Assembly: GCF_932294415.1 (NCBI RefSeq)
Contig: NC_065536.1
Span: 58,980,354 to 59,044,353 of the forward strand
Length of the DNA: 64,000 nt
Direction: 5' to 3'
Origin: Quercus robur
Lineage: Eukaryota; Streptophyta; Magnoliopsida; Fagales; Fagaceae
In this document: positions 45,736-57,515 of the stretch, piece after piece
Layout of the letters: every line of letters begins with the position of its first letter
How positions within the stretch are numbered: the stretch's first letter is position 1
Notes under the pieces: generated by a model
Databases searched by the model: none
What the model was told of the DNA's origin: nothing
What the model saw: the letters and a program-made list of their open reading frames with translations, nothing else
Translations under genes and position numbers: made by a program

Positions 45736-45966
45736 CCACGGTTATCCGTCCTTTTTTTTTTTTTTTTGAGAATTTAAGTAGAAAAACATGGTTGTCTGAA
45801 TAATTCCTCTTTAAAAAGAAAATGCGTTTGTAGGAAAAGTACCTGCCCCCTTGGGCTTAAAAGGCACAAAAAATTGTCGCAAAAATTATTAAAGGGAAAC
45901 TAGTAATTGTAGCTAAAATTAAATAAACTGGGAAATTGGGGATAATCACTGTTTTTCATATTATCT

Positions 45967-48900
45967 CTACTGGTAGTATTTCTGTAGATGCTTCGTGTTC
46001 CATGGGTGTTGCAGCTTTTGTCCGTCCATCGTTTCGAGGTGGTAGGTGCCCTTCCTTTGCCATGACGCTATCCTATAGGGTCCTTCTCAGTTGGGGCCGA
46101 GCTTTCCTTGCGAAGGATCTCTAGCGGCACCCATTACTTTCCGTAGTACAAGATCACCGACCTTAAAGTCCCTATGCCTCACTTTGGTGTTGTAGTGTTT
46201 TTCCATGAGATTCTGATAACGCGCCAACCTCTGCTTTGCTGCCGCTCTGATTTCGTCCACTAGGTCGAGCTGGAGGCGCATGGCCTCTTCGTTCTTATCT
46301 TTGTCGTAACTCTCCACCCAGTAGCTCGTGAGCCCCCCCCCCCCCCCCCACTTCTGCAAGAATGACAGCTTCAGTTCCATATGCAAGTCAAAATGGTGTC
46401 GCTCCAGTGGGTGTTCTTGCCGTGGTCCGGTATGCCCATAGGACGCTCGGTAGTTTGTCCGGCCAGATATCCTTTGCCCCCTCAAGCCGGGTCTTGATTA
46501 TCTTGAGCAAGGACCGGTTCGTGACTTCGACTTGCCCATTTGTCTGCGGGTGTGCGGGCAATGAGCAGTGATTCTTGATCCCTAGCTTCGAGCAGAAGTC
46601 TCTGAACGCGCTGTTGTCGAATTGCTTACCGTTGTCAGAGACCAGCACTCTGGGTATCCGGTACCTGCATATGATATTCCTCCAGACAAAACTTCGGATG
46701 TTCTTCTCTGTGATGGTGGCTAAGGCTTCCGCTTCTACCCATTTAGTGAAGTAGTCTATGCCAACAACCAAGAATTTTAGCTACCTGATCGCCGTCGGGA
46801 ATGGGCCCATGATATCAAGTCCCCATTGTGCGAACGGCCAGGGTACTGTCATAGGGGTCAGTTCTTCAGACGGTTGTCTGATGAAATTACTGAACCTTTG
46901 GCACTTGTCGCAAGACTTGACATAAGCTTTCACGTCCTTCAGCATTGTAGGCCAGTAGTATCCTACTCGGATCAACTTGTGTACTAATGATCGCGCGCCT
47001 AAGTGGTTTCCACAAATACCCTCGTGTACTTCTCTTATTACGTAATTTGCTTCCTCGTAGCCTAAACACCTCAGGTACGGTTGAGAGAAACCTCTTTTAT
47101 ATAAGACGTCTTTCACTAGCACAAACCGTGATGCCTGGACCTTCAACTTTCTGGCGGCACCTTTCTTGTCCGGTAACATGCCGGTTTTTAGGTAGGATAT
47201 CAATGGCGTAGTCCAATTGCATTTAGAGTCTACTTCCTACATACTTATTCCATCATCGATAAGTGAGGAGAGTTGAATGAATGATAATACTTGTTCGGGG
47301 ACAAGCATAAACTTGGCTGATGCAGCTTTTGCTAGATGGTCGGCACATTCGTTTTCTTCCCTTGGGATTTGGACGAATTTGATTTCGAGGTCGCCCATTC
47401 GATATTTTACTTCTTCTAGATACCTTTTCATTCTATCATTCTTGCACTCATAGTCCCCATTGATCTGACTCGTCACCACCTGTGAGTCGTAGTGTACGAC
47501 TATGTTTTCTACACCTGCAGCCTTTGCGAGGTCTAGCCCTGCCACCAAAGCTTCATATTCTGCTTCGTTGTTGGTTGCGGGGAAATCCAGTCGGATCATA
47601 CATTGGATCTTATCTCCCTCTGGGGTTTGGATCACTATGCCGACTCGTTTATTCGAAGATCCGTCTGTATAGATATTCCACTGTCTTTTCTCCCCCACCA
47701 CATGGCCGGCTCCGAGAGCGAATTCGGCGATGAAGTCAGCTACTACCTGCCCTTTTATGGCCGTCTGCAGGCGGTATTGGATGTCAAACTCACTCAGCTC
47801 TACTACCCACAAAGCCATTCTTCCTGCTGCTTCTGGGCTACTCATGGCTTTTCTCAATGGCTTGTCCGTTAAGACAACGATGGTATGCACTTGGAAGTAT
47901 GGCTTAAGTCTTCGCGCCGCGATTATCAACGTGAAAGCCAACTTCTCCATCTGAGGGTACCTCTCTTCTGCCCTTCGGAGTGCTGGCTAGTAAAGTAGAC
48001 CAGTTTCTGGGATCCATCCTCCTCTTGTACCAAAGCTGCGCTTACAGCAGCTTGTGAAACAACTAAATATAAGTTAAGCTCTTCTCTTGGCATGGATGGA
48101 TTGAGCAACGGTGGAGATGACAGATATGTCTTTAAGTCGATGAATGTCGTCTGGCATTCATCCGTCCACTCGAATGATTTCCTTAGAGTGCGAAAGAAGG
48201 GTAGACACCTGTCCGTCACTCTTGAGACGAACTTGTTTAGGGCTGCAATCTTTCCGTTCAAACTTTGGACCTCCTTAACCATCCTTGGTGGCTCTAACTC
48301 CATTATGGCCCGCATTTTCTCTGGGTTGACCTTTATTCCTCGTTGGGACACCATGAAGCCCAAGAATTTCCCGGCAGTCACTCCGAACGCGCATTTGTTT
48401 GGATTCAGCTTCATGTTAAATGATCGGAGTGTGTCAAACGTCTCCTTGAGGTCGTCTAGGTGATCAACTTCATGCAGGCTTTTTACCAACATTTCGTCAA
48501 CATAAACCTGTACGTTTCTGCCAATCTGGTGTGCAAACATCTTGTTCATTAGCCTTTGATATATTGCCCCAGCATTTTTAAGTCTGAAAGGCATCACCTT
48601 GTAGCAGAATAATCCCTGGCTTGTAATGAAGGAGGTCTTCTCTTGATCAAATTCGTCCATCCTGATTTGGTTGTAGCCCGAGAAAGCGTCCATAAAACTT
48701 AGGAGCTGGTGCCTTGCAATCGAATCTACCAAGGTATCTATCCGTGGGAACGGGTAGCTGTCTTTAGGGCAAGCTTTGTTGAGGTCCGTGAAATCTACGC
48801 ACATCCTCCAATTTCCGTTGGCCTTTTTAACCATGACAACGTTTGCCAACCAGTCGGGGTAATATACTTCCCGGAAGAAACCTACCTCTAGTAACTTTCG

Positions 48901-49035
48901 AACTTCCTCAACTATGGCCTTGTCCCGCTCCTAGGCAAAAACTCGTTTCTTTTGTCGAATTGGAGGGAATGAGGGCGACACATTTAACTTGTGGACCATG
49001 ACTGACGAGTAGATTCCTGGCATGTCTTCATGACT
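45967..49035 (-). pseudogene. Pol of element 2, broken
   Basis: Read on the minus strand. RT: MCVDFTDLNKACPKDSYPFP, SFMDAFSGYNQI and catalytic YVDE where YVDD is expected (48849-47926). Second RNase H: IYTDGSSNKRVGIVIQ, NNEAEYEALVAGL, HYDSQVVTSQINGDYE (47950-47237). Integrase: finger region VHEGICGNHLG and CDKCQRF (47203-46781), then DYFTKWVEAEAL, VSDNGKQFDN and NGQVEVTNRS (46771-46388). The C-terminus ends near HPWNTKHLQKYYQ with TAG at 45967-45969. Stops or frameshifts separate the pieces, including TAG in place of Trp at the gag-pro/pol border region and a C run near 46335-46350. Confidence 0.9.
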
Positions 49036-49827
49036 CTAGGCGAACACGTCTTGGTTATCTCTGAGGAAAGTTGTGAGCGTTTGGCGCACCGGCCAACTAG
49101 CTAGTGTGCCAATTTTAGTTGTCCGTTTTGGTCGTGTGTCATCAAGTCTCACCTTTTCTAGCTCTTCAACCGGCTCTGCTAGTGCCCGTTGCTCTCCTAT
49201 ACACATCGTTTGCTGTTGATCCTCCATTTCCAACATGGCAATATAGCATTCCCGTGCTGCTATTTGATTTCCTCGCAGTTCTCCTACCCCATACTCCATC
49301 GGGAATTTAATCATCAAGTGGTATGTTGAAGTCACCGCCTTCCAGGAGTTTAAAGTGGGCTGTCCGAGAATGGCATTGTAGGCGGACGAGCAGTGGACTA
49401 CGAGAAACGTTACATCCTTGGTGATCTGCTGAGGATAGTCACCTGCCATCACAGATAGTGTTATTGCACCCAAAGGGAACACCTTCGTTCCCCCAAATCC
49501 CACGAATGGGGCATTCGTTGGGGTTAACCGTTCCCTGTCAATTTGCATTTGTTGGAATGCCGGGTAGTATAGGATGTCCATTGAGTTGCCGTTGTCGACG
49601 AGGACCCGATGCATATTATAATCCCCTATTTGTAAGCTAACCACAAATGCGTCGTCATGAGGATGGTGAAGTCTCCGAGCATCATCCTCTGAAAACCCGA
49701 TAACGGGGTTATCTATTCGCGACATCTTAGGCACGGATCCTGTAAGTTGGACGCTATGGACCATTTTGAGGTAGGTTTTGCGGGCTTTTTTGGAAGATCC
49801 AGCTGCGGTTGTGCCTCCTACGATCAT
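49036..49827 (-). pseudogene. Protease region of element 2
   Basis: A 263-residue open stretch with the aspartic protease: HRVLVDNGNSMDILYYPAF has DNGNS at the active site, with the catalytic Asp kept. FLVVHCSSAYNAILGQPTLN follows, matching the second half of the protease. The frame runs directly toward RT, ending DNQDVFA then a stop where element 1 has Trp. Part of the once continuous gag-pro-pol. Confidence 0.85.
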
Positions 49828-51179
49828 TCTTATGTCCCCTATAGGCGGTCTAGGGCACTCGTTCTCCCGTTGTGGGGCCTATTCTTGGGGCGGATCGGTT
49901 CTTTCCTTGCTGACGAACCTCTATAGCTTCCCTTGTCTAATAAGGGCCTCAATCTGCTGTTTCAGATCGTAGCAGTTAGCTGTGTCGTGCCCGTGGTCAC
50001 GGTGAAAGCGACAATACTTGTCCCTTGGCCTCTTGTTGGGATCTCCCTTCAGTTTACCGGGGAATGTCAGTGCTCCTTCATCTTTAATCTGCATCAAGAC
50101 TTGATCTATCGAGGCGGTTAATGGGGTGAAGTTGGTGAACTTTCCAGTGGGGGGTCTGGGGCGCCTTTCATCTCGTTAATCTCCGGTTCTAGCAACCTTT
50201 CGCCCCCTATCCTGTCGTGTGTCCTCCTGTCTCTCCCTTTTCCTGGGCTTCTCCTTGCGGGCTAGCAATGCGTTCATGTATTTGGTGGCTCTGTAGAGTA
50301 CGTCTGACATAGTCCTTAGGTCATTCCTGTATAAAGAAAACAAGAACTTACCCTTCCGCAACCCGTTAGTGAATGCAGCTACGAGTATCTTATCGTCCGC
50401 TTCGTCAATTGAAAGGGCCAACTTGTTGAAATGAGTTATGTAGGACCGCAGCGTCTCGTCTTCTCGCTGCTTGAAGCTCATAAGCATGCGGTGGATCTTT
50501 TGTACCTATGTCCCCTAATGAAGTGCGAGGTGAACTAGGCACTCAACTCCTTGAAAGTATTGATGGAACTCGGTGTCAACCTACTGAACCAAACCCTCGC
50601 AGGGCCTTTTAGCGTCGTCGAGAATGTCCTACACATGATCTCGTCCGGTACCCCTTGAAGGTGCTTTAGGATCTTGAAAGTCTTTAGATGATCGAGGGGA
50701 TCCTTGACCCCGTTGTAATTTTCAATCTGGGGCATGCGGAATTTCTGTGGCAGGGGGAATGAGTTGACGGAGGTAGTGAACAGCGAGTCAGTTCTGTTTA
50801 CAAGGTCATCAAGATCATTGGACACTCGTCCTTTGAGGGCATTCATCATGACCTCCATCTGTTCCTTCATCGCCTACATCTCTGCGATAATAGGTGGAGG
50901 GGCCAAATCCATGAGAGATGGAAGGCTCATGTTTTGCCGCTCTGGTCTGCTTGGGGCGTTGTTGCCCTCTGGCTTCTCTTGGTCCCTCCGTTCAGCACTG
51001 GTACCTTCTTGGTTTTCCTCTTAAACGTTATGTCCTGCGTCCCTTTGGCGTAGTTGCTCCTCCAGATCATGGTTCTATTTTGTGAGTCGTTCTACTACTG
51101 CCATGAGAGTCTGGACCTGCCTCTCTAATGCAGTAGATCTTGGCAGCTCGTCTCCTTGAACGTTGTTGGTGGTAGCCAT
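49828..51179 (-). pseudogene. Gag of element 2, broken
   Basis: The minus-strand start ATG is at 51179 (MATTNNVQGDELP). Capsid-like stretches are FRMPQIENYNGVKDPLDHLK and MCRTFSTTLKGPARVWFSRL (50870-50535) and SFKQREDETLRSYITHFNKL (50487-50176). A zinc-knuckle-like YCRFHRDHGHDTANCYDL near 50010-49960 has the C-X2-H-X4-H-X4-C spacing also seen in element 1. At least four stops break the frame. Confidence 0.85.
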
Positions 51180-51245
51180 CAAGCGAGTGAGTACCATGCA
51201 ACTCTTATATTCGAGAAGCGATAGTCTAGCTAAACTCTTCCATTA

Positions 51246-51265
51246 TTACCATAGACGGCACTAAC
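51246..51265 (-). other. Degenerate primer-binding site of element 2
   Basis: Directly after the 5' LTR the minus strand reads GTTAGTGCCGTCTATGGTAA. It looks like a decayed form of the TGGCGCC-type primer site of related elements. The primer tRNA cannot be named from this. Confidence 0.5.
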
Positions 51266-51791
51266 TGATGATGCCGTAAAATCACCAGTGAGCTACACGA
51301 TCCTTGCACGCTTGAAATAGCGACCTGCAAGAAGAAAGAAGTGATCTAACAGAGGGCACCGGTATGGTGCCGACCAAATACCTTCCGAAGGTCAAATTAG
51401 AACTATTCTCAACTCTAGAGTGCTAGAGAGGGGTAAATTATGCGTACCTTGATTTGTGAGGGTATTGGAGCTTTTATAGTAGTAGAAGGTTGGCCTCCCT
51501 TCCTTGATGTAGAAGTCTTTTCCTTATAGGAATCCTCTTGAGCAATCCAAAACGTGATGGACAAGACATTTCCTTGTAGAGAGGGTTTTGCATTAACATG
51601 CGTATCTTCGGAGTTCTCCTTGCACTAGGATTCCGATTTCCTTTGGGATTCTACCGCAGTTAAGCGTGCGTAACAAGTATTTTAAGTTAGGGTTCCTGCT
51701 ATGCCCTGGGCTTACCCATTCTCAGCCCATGGGCTAAGATTCGTCAAGCCCATCATGGTGAAGGTCCGTCAACCCAATTTTTACCCCTTCA
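51266..51791 (-). repeat. 5' LTR of element 2
   Basis: On the plus strand TGATGATGCCG to ACCCCTTCA. A minus-strand TATAAAAG lies at 51471-51478. Confidence 0.95.
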
Positions 51792-51916
51792 ATTTGAGTT
51801 TATAGTAATAATAATAATACTAAATCAAAAGTTGTGGTGGGGATGTTTATAAGAAAAAAAATGACAAAATGTAAAAGGATCTATTGAGGTATTGGTCAAT
51901 TTCATAACTGTTCTTT

Positions 51917-52018
<102 letters not shown>

Positions 52019-52480
52019 AATTGTTCCTTTAATATATTTAAATTTGTTATTTTTTATTATACTTAATTTAATAGTTACACTGAGGATTGACCCTGAGCTT
52101 TAAAAAATTATAAAATTATTCATTCTATCTCTGTTTTGTTAATTTTGGTTGACTAAAAAATTAAATGAAATTAAAAATTAGTTTTAAATTTTAAAAATCA
52201 TTTATGAATAAACCTTAATAAATTTTTTTATTATATGTATTTTTTTAAAATTAATATTTTTTTTCCATTCCCATTAAAAAAAAAAAAAAGCTAAAAAATA
52301 ACATAAGAAAACTCTTAATAATTTAATTTGTGGGCCACAAAGAAATCTTGGCAATGATTCACACATGAGAATGAGTTATTTGGAATTAATGCACATAAAA
52401 GTTAAAATCCCACGTGAAGAAAAGATAAAAAGAGTTTTAATTTTTTATTTTTATAGAAGAAAAGATAATATAACATGTAT

Positions 52481-52660
52481 GAGAGATGCTACGTCTACAA
52501 TATTTTTACAACAAATCATGGGTGGTTAGTTGTTATTGGTTCAAATTTAAAACTAACACCAAGATTATTTTTTTGCCCCAACAAAAACAACCAGTAACAA
52601 CTTGCCACTTAGGATTTGTTGTAAAAATGTTGTAGAAATGTTGTAGACATAGCATTTCTC
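52481..52660. mobile_element. Mutator-like MITE, 180 bp
   Basis: Terminal inverted repeats start GAGAGATGCTACGTCTACAA on the left and GAGAAATGCTATGTCTACAA on the right arm read inward. AACATGTAT flanks both sides (52472-52480 and 52661-52669), the 9-bp target duplication typical of the Mutator superfamily. Noncoding. It is absent from the matching place in unit A. Confidence 0.85.
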
Positions 52661-53158
52661 AACATGTATTCAAACTCCATTATATTAATGTAAGCTGTTA
52701 AGCATGTGCTTTTTATATCCATTGGCTTCATTTTTCCTTACGAAAAGATTGTTGTTACTTTTCTCAAAAAAAAAAAAAAAAAAAAAAAGATTGTTGTTAC
52801 TAAAAGTTAAGATCGTGTCCTTTTGTAATTTCTTTTCATTTTTGTAGTACCTAGGGACTGATTGAAATTCATTGTTTGTTTTCATTTATTTTTTCTAAAA
52901 CATATTGGATTGTCATGTGCCAGTTTGTTTTAAATTGGCTCTATGTGATTGGCAATGATATATCATCCTTTTAAAACTTTCAATCATTCAATGATATATC
53001 CTCCTTCAATATTTTTGGCTTCCCTACTCTCTCTCTTTTTTTTTTTTTTTTCTTTTTTTTTTTAATTTAATATTTTTTAAAGAAACTTGATTTAGCTATA
53101 TTGATGACAACATTGTGGGTTATTTATATAATCCGTTTTAACTTAAGATCTAACTCGC

Positions 53159-53322
53159 ATGTGGGTTCTACTTAGTTCAACTAGTAATGTCTCTAATGGT
53201 TGAATAAAAGATCTGGAGTTCAATTTCTGTTTACACCAAAAATTGATTGGTATTTTAGTCTAATGATAAAGATCTATTATCAAGAGCGGATGCCATAGGT
53301 TGAAACTCTCTATTAAAAAAAA
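53159..53322 (+). mobile_element. Au-like SINE
   Basis: Contains gttcaactagtaatgtctct, gatctggagttcaatttctg (box B region), tacaccaaaaattgattgg and ccataggttgaaactctc, followed by a short A tail. This order matches the tRNA-derived Au SINE of plants as I recall it. Flanks AGATCTAACTCGC (53146-53158) and AGATTTAACTCAC (53323-53335) are a diverged target duplication. Old copy. Confidence 0.75.
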
Positions 53323-53335
53323 AGATTTAACTCAC

Positions 53336-54615
53336 GCCTTTATAGTTTATATGTTTACTATAATTCTTTAGTTCTTTCACAATATATATAATTTTGTGTG
53401 GGAATCTAATGATAACATAAGAAAGGTTGTTAGGTAAATTTCTTCATACCTCTCTCAAACCCCACCCACCTTCCCAAAAAATTTTTGTTAAGTAAATCAA
53501 TTAAACATTATGATTAGCGTTTGAGAATGTTGTGAATTGAAATTGTAAAATGGATTGTGGACATTTTGATTTGTTGGCTTGTGGCATTATAAAATGGAAA
53601 ATTTACGTGCATTTTGAATTCCTTTGTGTTGTGTTTGGGAAGTTGGATTTGGATTTTAAATTAATAAATTTGAAATCAAGGGATTTCAAATCCATTGATT
53701 TTGGAAGTTATTTCAAATCCAAGCATTTTAAAGGTTTAAAATCCTGGGTGAATTTGTCAAATCTAAATCCTTGACCGTTTTTAAACTTCTCAAACAAGTT
53801 ATTTGGATTTTAATCACCCAAATCCAAATTCAAATGCCCAAATCATGTTATCCAAACGCACCATTGAAGTATGTGAAATGGCTGAGTGTGATATATCACA
53901 GTTTGCTTAGACTGTTGTTGATTGAAAAAGAATATTACAAAGTTCTGGCTTATGCAACTTTTTAGTAAGTAATCTAAAGTTGAATAGTGTGTTTACTAGA
54001 TTGTGGGAAAGAGCAATTATCATCATTTTAGGACAAGAAATTCTCTTGCTTTAGAAGCATCTTTTTTGCATGTCATCTCTTTTTAGACATTACAGTTAGT
54101 TTAATAATAAGCTTTTCCATTCTTGTTCATCTTGGATTTTTGGATGTCATAATTTCAGAAACTACAAGTTGTGACTTTTGAAACTTTCTTTAGATTACTA
54201 ATAAGATTGTATTTGAATATTTATGCTTTGTACTAATGGAAGGTATATTATCTTTAGAATCTAAATGCACATACTTAATTGTGGAAAGAACGCTGAGAAT
54301 TTCTATCAATTGTGAGTATGAGACTTTGCTACTATCTTTGAAGAACTTGTCAATGCATATTTGTGAGCCATTTACAGTCAAGTAAAGAATATTCACCTAA
54401 AATGGATGTGATCTGGTACCCCACAATATGCAGTTGGATTTGATCCAACTTTACTAAGATTAGATTGGATTAGAAATTTCAAAAGAAGGAAGATTAGAGT
54501 TTGCTAACTTGTACAGTGTACCATCTCAATCTATATCATTATTTCCCATTGGGTAGATCACTAATGGATAAAAAGAGAGACTAAAAATCTATAAACACAA
54601 AAGTATAATAATTTA
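53336..54615. other. Noncoding backbone upstream of HPt gene B
   Basis: No gene seen. Matches unit A at 22585-23706. A 200-bp stretch near 53640-53860 with repeated aaatccaa-type words has no counterpart in unit A. Confidence 0.6.
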
Positions 54616-54844
54616 TGTGAGAATTATAGTTAAGTGATTAAATTCATTATTTCTCTATAGTTTAAGTTTTTTAGAGAATAGTTAATTTAACATGGTATCA
54701 GAATAGGAAATTTTAAGTTCGATCTCTATCACGAGTTTGAATCCATACATAAAAGGGAGTATTAAAAACTTAAAATTATAATAAAGTAATTAAATTCACC
54801 ATTTCTTAATCGTTTAAGTTTTTGGGAGAATTTTTAATTTAGCA
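54616..54844 (+). mobile_element. TRIM element (copy B), complete
   Basis: LTR1 54616-54692 (TGTGAGAATTA to ATTTAACA), primer site TGGTATCAGA right after it, an internal part of under 70 bp ending in the purine tract AAAAGGGAG, then LTR2 54760-54844. Total 229 bp. It is the unbroken counterpart of 23707-24723 in unit A. Confidence 0.8.
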
Positions 54845-55176
54845 GCCAATCATAAAAATGGCATGTCTTTCACACTTTAGTTCTTCAAAGTCCACCGATT
54901 TTCTTGCCAACATGGTATCCACCAAACTCACCGTTACACATATTTCATAGATGAGTGATGACTGCTAATTATTGTGTTGTATCTTCTAAATGATTGTTTT
55001 TCACATACTTGTTATGTCCTAGTCATTGTTTTTTTACTTTTATATAATCTGGTGTAGCCTTTTGGTTAATATTACTATTAAGTTGTAAATAACAATTTAT
55101 TTTCATTTTTAATTTTACTTATTAGAATTAATTAGTGCACACGTAAAATGTGTTTTCCTCTAATTATTTTTTTGGC

Positions 55177-55183
55177 TATAAAT
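55177..55183 (+). promoter_or_regulatory. TATA box of HPt gene B
   Basis: TATAAAT, 68 bases before the ATG, in a stretch nearly identical to that of copy A. Confidence 0.7.
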
Positions 55184-55250
55184 CTCCTAACTTGCTTCTC
55201 ATTCGGCATTCAAGCTTTCAAAATTGTTGTCCCATTGTCTTTTTGTGAGA

Positions 55251-57189
55251 ATGGCTAGCAGTTCCTTGCAGCAACAAATTGCCTCCATGAGGCAATCCTT
55301 CTTTGATGAGGTTTTTCTCTTCTTAAGTTCTTTGCTAAAGATACATTGTAGTTGTTTTAACTTTGAACTTTATTTCCAAAATCTCATTACCATATGATAT
55401 TTTGCATGGTATTTATGCAACAATTTTACGCATCCTTTTTACCTTTTTGTTTTCGATATACTTGTTTGCTTTGAATGTTTAAAACTGATCATTCGTGGAA
55501 ATTATTTGATAAATATTTGAATAAAAAAAAGATAAAATGAGTAGCTAAATAAAACTTAAAGAATTTATGGTGGAAATGTAAACTGTTCTAAGGAAAAAAA
55601 TATCAATATTTTTCATGAAATTTTCAATCGGAAATTTTAAATTTAATGCTATATTAACCAATATGCTTACATATTCAAAAGCATTATGAAATTGTCCACA
55701 TAAAAAAATAAAAAATAAAACTTTTTTTTTTATTATGCAAAAATGTGGTCTGAATGAGATTGTGAGCAATGTTTTGCAGGGAATCATTAACCGTGACAGG
55801 TTCATCCAATTGGAGAATATGCCCAATTCGGATTTTGTTAACATTGCTATTAAGGCATATTTCAAAGATTCACCGAAAGCTATCAATGACATTGAAAATG
55901 CACTGTGAGTGGCGTATGTAACATGAAATTGCATGCATGAGATATATTTCCATTTAATTTAACCACATTAATTCGTTATTATTTTTTTCTGAGCAAATTT
56001 TGTAAAAAAATTTAATAAACAATAATATAACAACAACAATGACAGTGATATTGTTGCCTTCAAGCTCTAAACTCATTCACTATGATCAGATTAGTTTAAA
56101 TAATATTAGTCTATATTTGTTTATATATATAGGGAGGCCAATCCCCTCAATGTCACGGAGTTGGATAGGTGTCTTCAAATTTTCAAAGACGGCAGCGACT
56201 GGTATGGTATTTTCCTATTTTCTTAGTCTTGTATTAATGTTGGAGTATATGGATCAAAAATGAAAAAGTGGTTAACTTTTTTTTTTTTTTACAATTTTTT
56301 TAATATCAAAAAAATTTCTAAAATGAATAATTAATATATATCTTAAGGATATATATTAACCAGACCCTATAAAAAAATATAATCCAAATACCCCTTTCCC
56401 CCAAAAAAGTAATTAGACTTTTATGGTTTTATTTTTTTACACTAAATACAATATCTATTTTGTTATTATTTGCAGCATTGGTGCTAGCAAGGTGATTACT
56501 GAAATCAATAAAATAAAGTTTTGTTGCTATGATAACGACATGGAAAGGTAAGGTTTATACTTACCCAGCTACTTGAATCCTTTTCCTCATGCCGTAATAA
56601 GTTGGAGTATTAAATATAAATTTATATGTTTATCTTTTTTATATCATCTATTATTTTAATCTAAAAGTTAATAATTAATTAGCATATTTCAGTCCATTTT
56701 AAAAAGAAAAAAAATCAAATAATTTTAAAAATCTATATATTGTATAAACTATACTTTGTTAGAAAATAATCACATTATTTTAAGAAGAGTTTGAAACTAA
56801 TATTTACAAGTCTCATCTATTATTTTCATTTTTCATTTAACAAAAAAACAAATCGTCAATTTTTCCTGTTCATGCGGATATGCAACTAGTTATTATAATT
56901 GCTTAGTGTTGTATGCAATTATTGACTTGTCAATAACTATGAGCAGGAGTAGGGTTGCACTTGCTATGATGCAACTAGAGTATATCACTTTGAAGAGCAA
57001 ATTGGAAGCCTATTTGGAGGTCTCTCTCTCAATTAATTGTCTTGCTTAAGGTCAAGATAAATGAGTGACATGTTGATTTGTTTTCTGTTTATTCTACAGT
57101 TGCTTCGACAAGCTGCACCTGCATCTACACCTATATTTCTGTCTAATACTAATCCTCCAGGTCAAGGATCGGCTAATGGGAATGACTAG
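55251..57189 (+). CDS. Pseudo-histidine-phosphotransfer protein, copy B
   Basis: Six exons with GT-AG introns: 55251-55310, 55780-55904, 56133-56201, 56476-56547, 56947-57019, 57100-57189 (TAG). The product is 162 residues, reading frame intact. Same order as copy A: MASSSLQQQIASMRQSFFDE, NSDFVNIAIKAYFKDS, CLQIFKDGSDCIGASKV, QLEYITLKSKLEAYLELL. Codon 77 is CAA (Gln) where copy A has CAC (His), so the phospho-acceptor is missing. Plant pseudo-HPt proteins such as Arabidopsis AHP6, with Asn at this site, inhibit cytokinin signalling; a similar role here is inference only. Exon 5 lacks two codons present in copy A and exon 6 has two extra. Most differences between copies change amino acids. Confidence 0.85.
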
Positions 57190-57236
57190 TATTTGGGGAT
57201 TATTTCATTCACCATTTCAATAGTAATACTAATATA

Positions 57237-57242
57237 AATAAA
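57237..57242 (+). terminator. Polyadenylation signal of HPt gene B
   Basis: AATAAA 48 bases after the stop codon, as in copy A. Confidence 0.5.
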
Positions 57243-57479
57243 GTCTAGGCATTTTGCCTTTGTTAATAGAATAATAATGAATAAAAAAAATATAGGTATT
57301 CTTACCTATGGCATGAGTATGTCGCTTTATATTTCTTGTTTCTCTAGAACTAATTTGTCTGTGTGTGATCAATGCATACTGGTTCCTTCACCAAGTCTGA
57401 TTGTAATAAAGGTTGCCTATGTTTTAGGAAACCCTTTTATCTTGCTTTTATATTTAAACTCACTCCATATATGGTTATT

Positions 57480-57515
<36 letters not shown>

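Larger units (their letters stand above)
41293..51791 (-). mobile_element. Ty3/gypsy Tat-lineage LTR retrotransposon (element 2), decayed
   Basis: LTRs of 527 bp (41293-41819) and 526 bp (51266-51791), TG...CA, with target duplication ATTTG (41288-41292 and 51792-51796). By eye about 20 substitutions and one 1-base indel separate the LTRs (about 3.8 percent), so it is older than element 1. Gag-pol is on the minus strand and an antisense split gene is on the plus strand, with a tandem-repeat array between them. Several stops and frameshifts disable both. It inserted into the 3' target-site copy of the LINE at 37726-41285. Confidence 0.95.

Noticed and set aside
53159-53322. tRNA gene suggested by box A/B-like words
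   Set aside because: No cloverleaf can be drawn; the order of motifs and A tail fit a tRNA-derived SINE.
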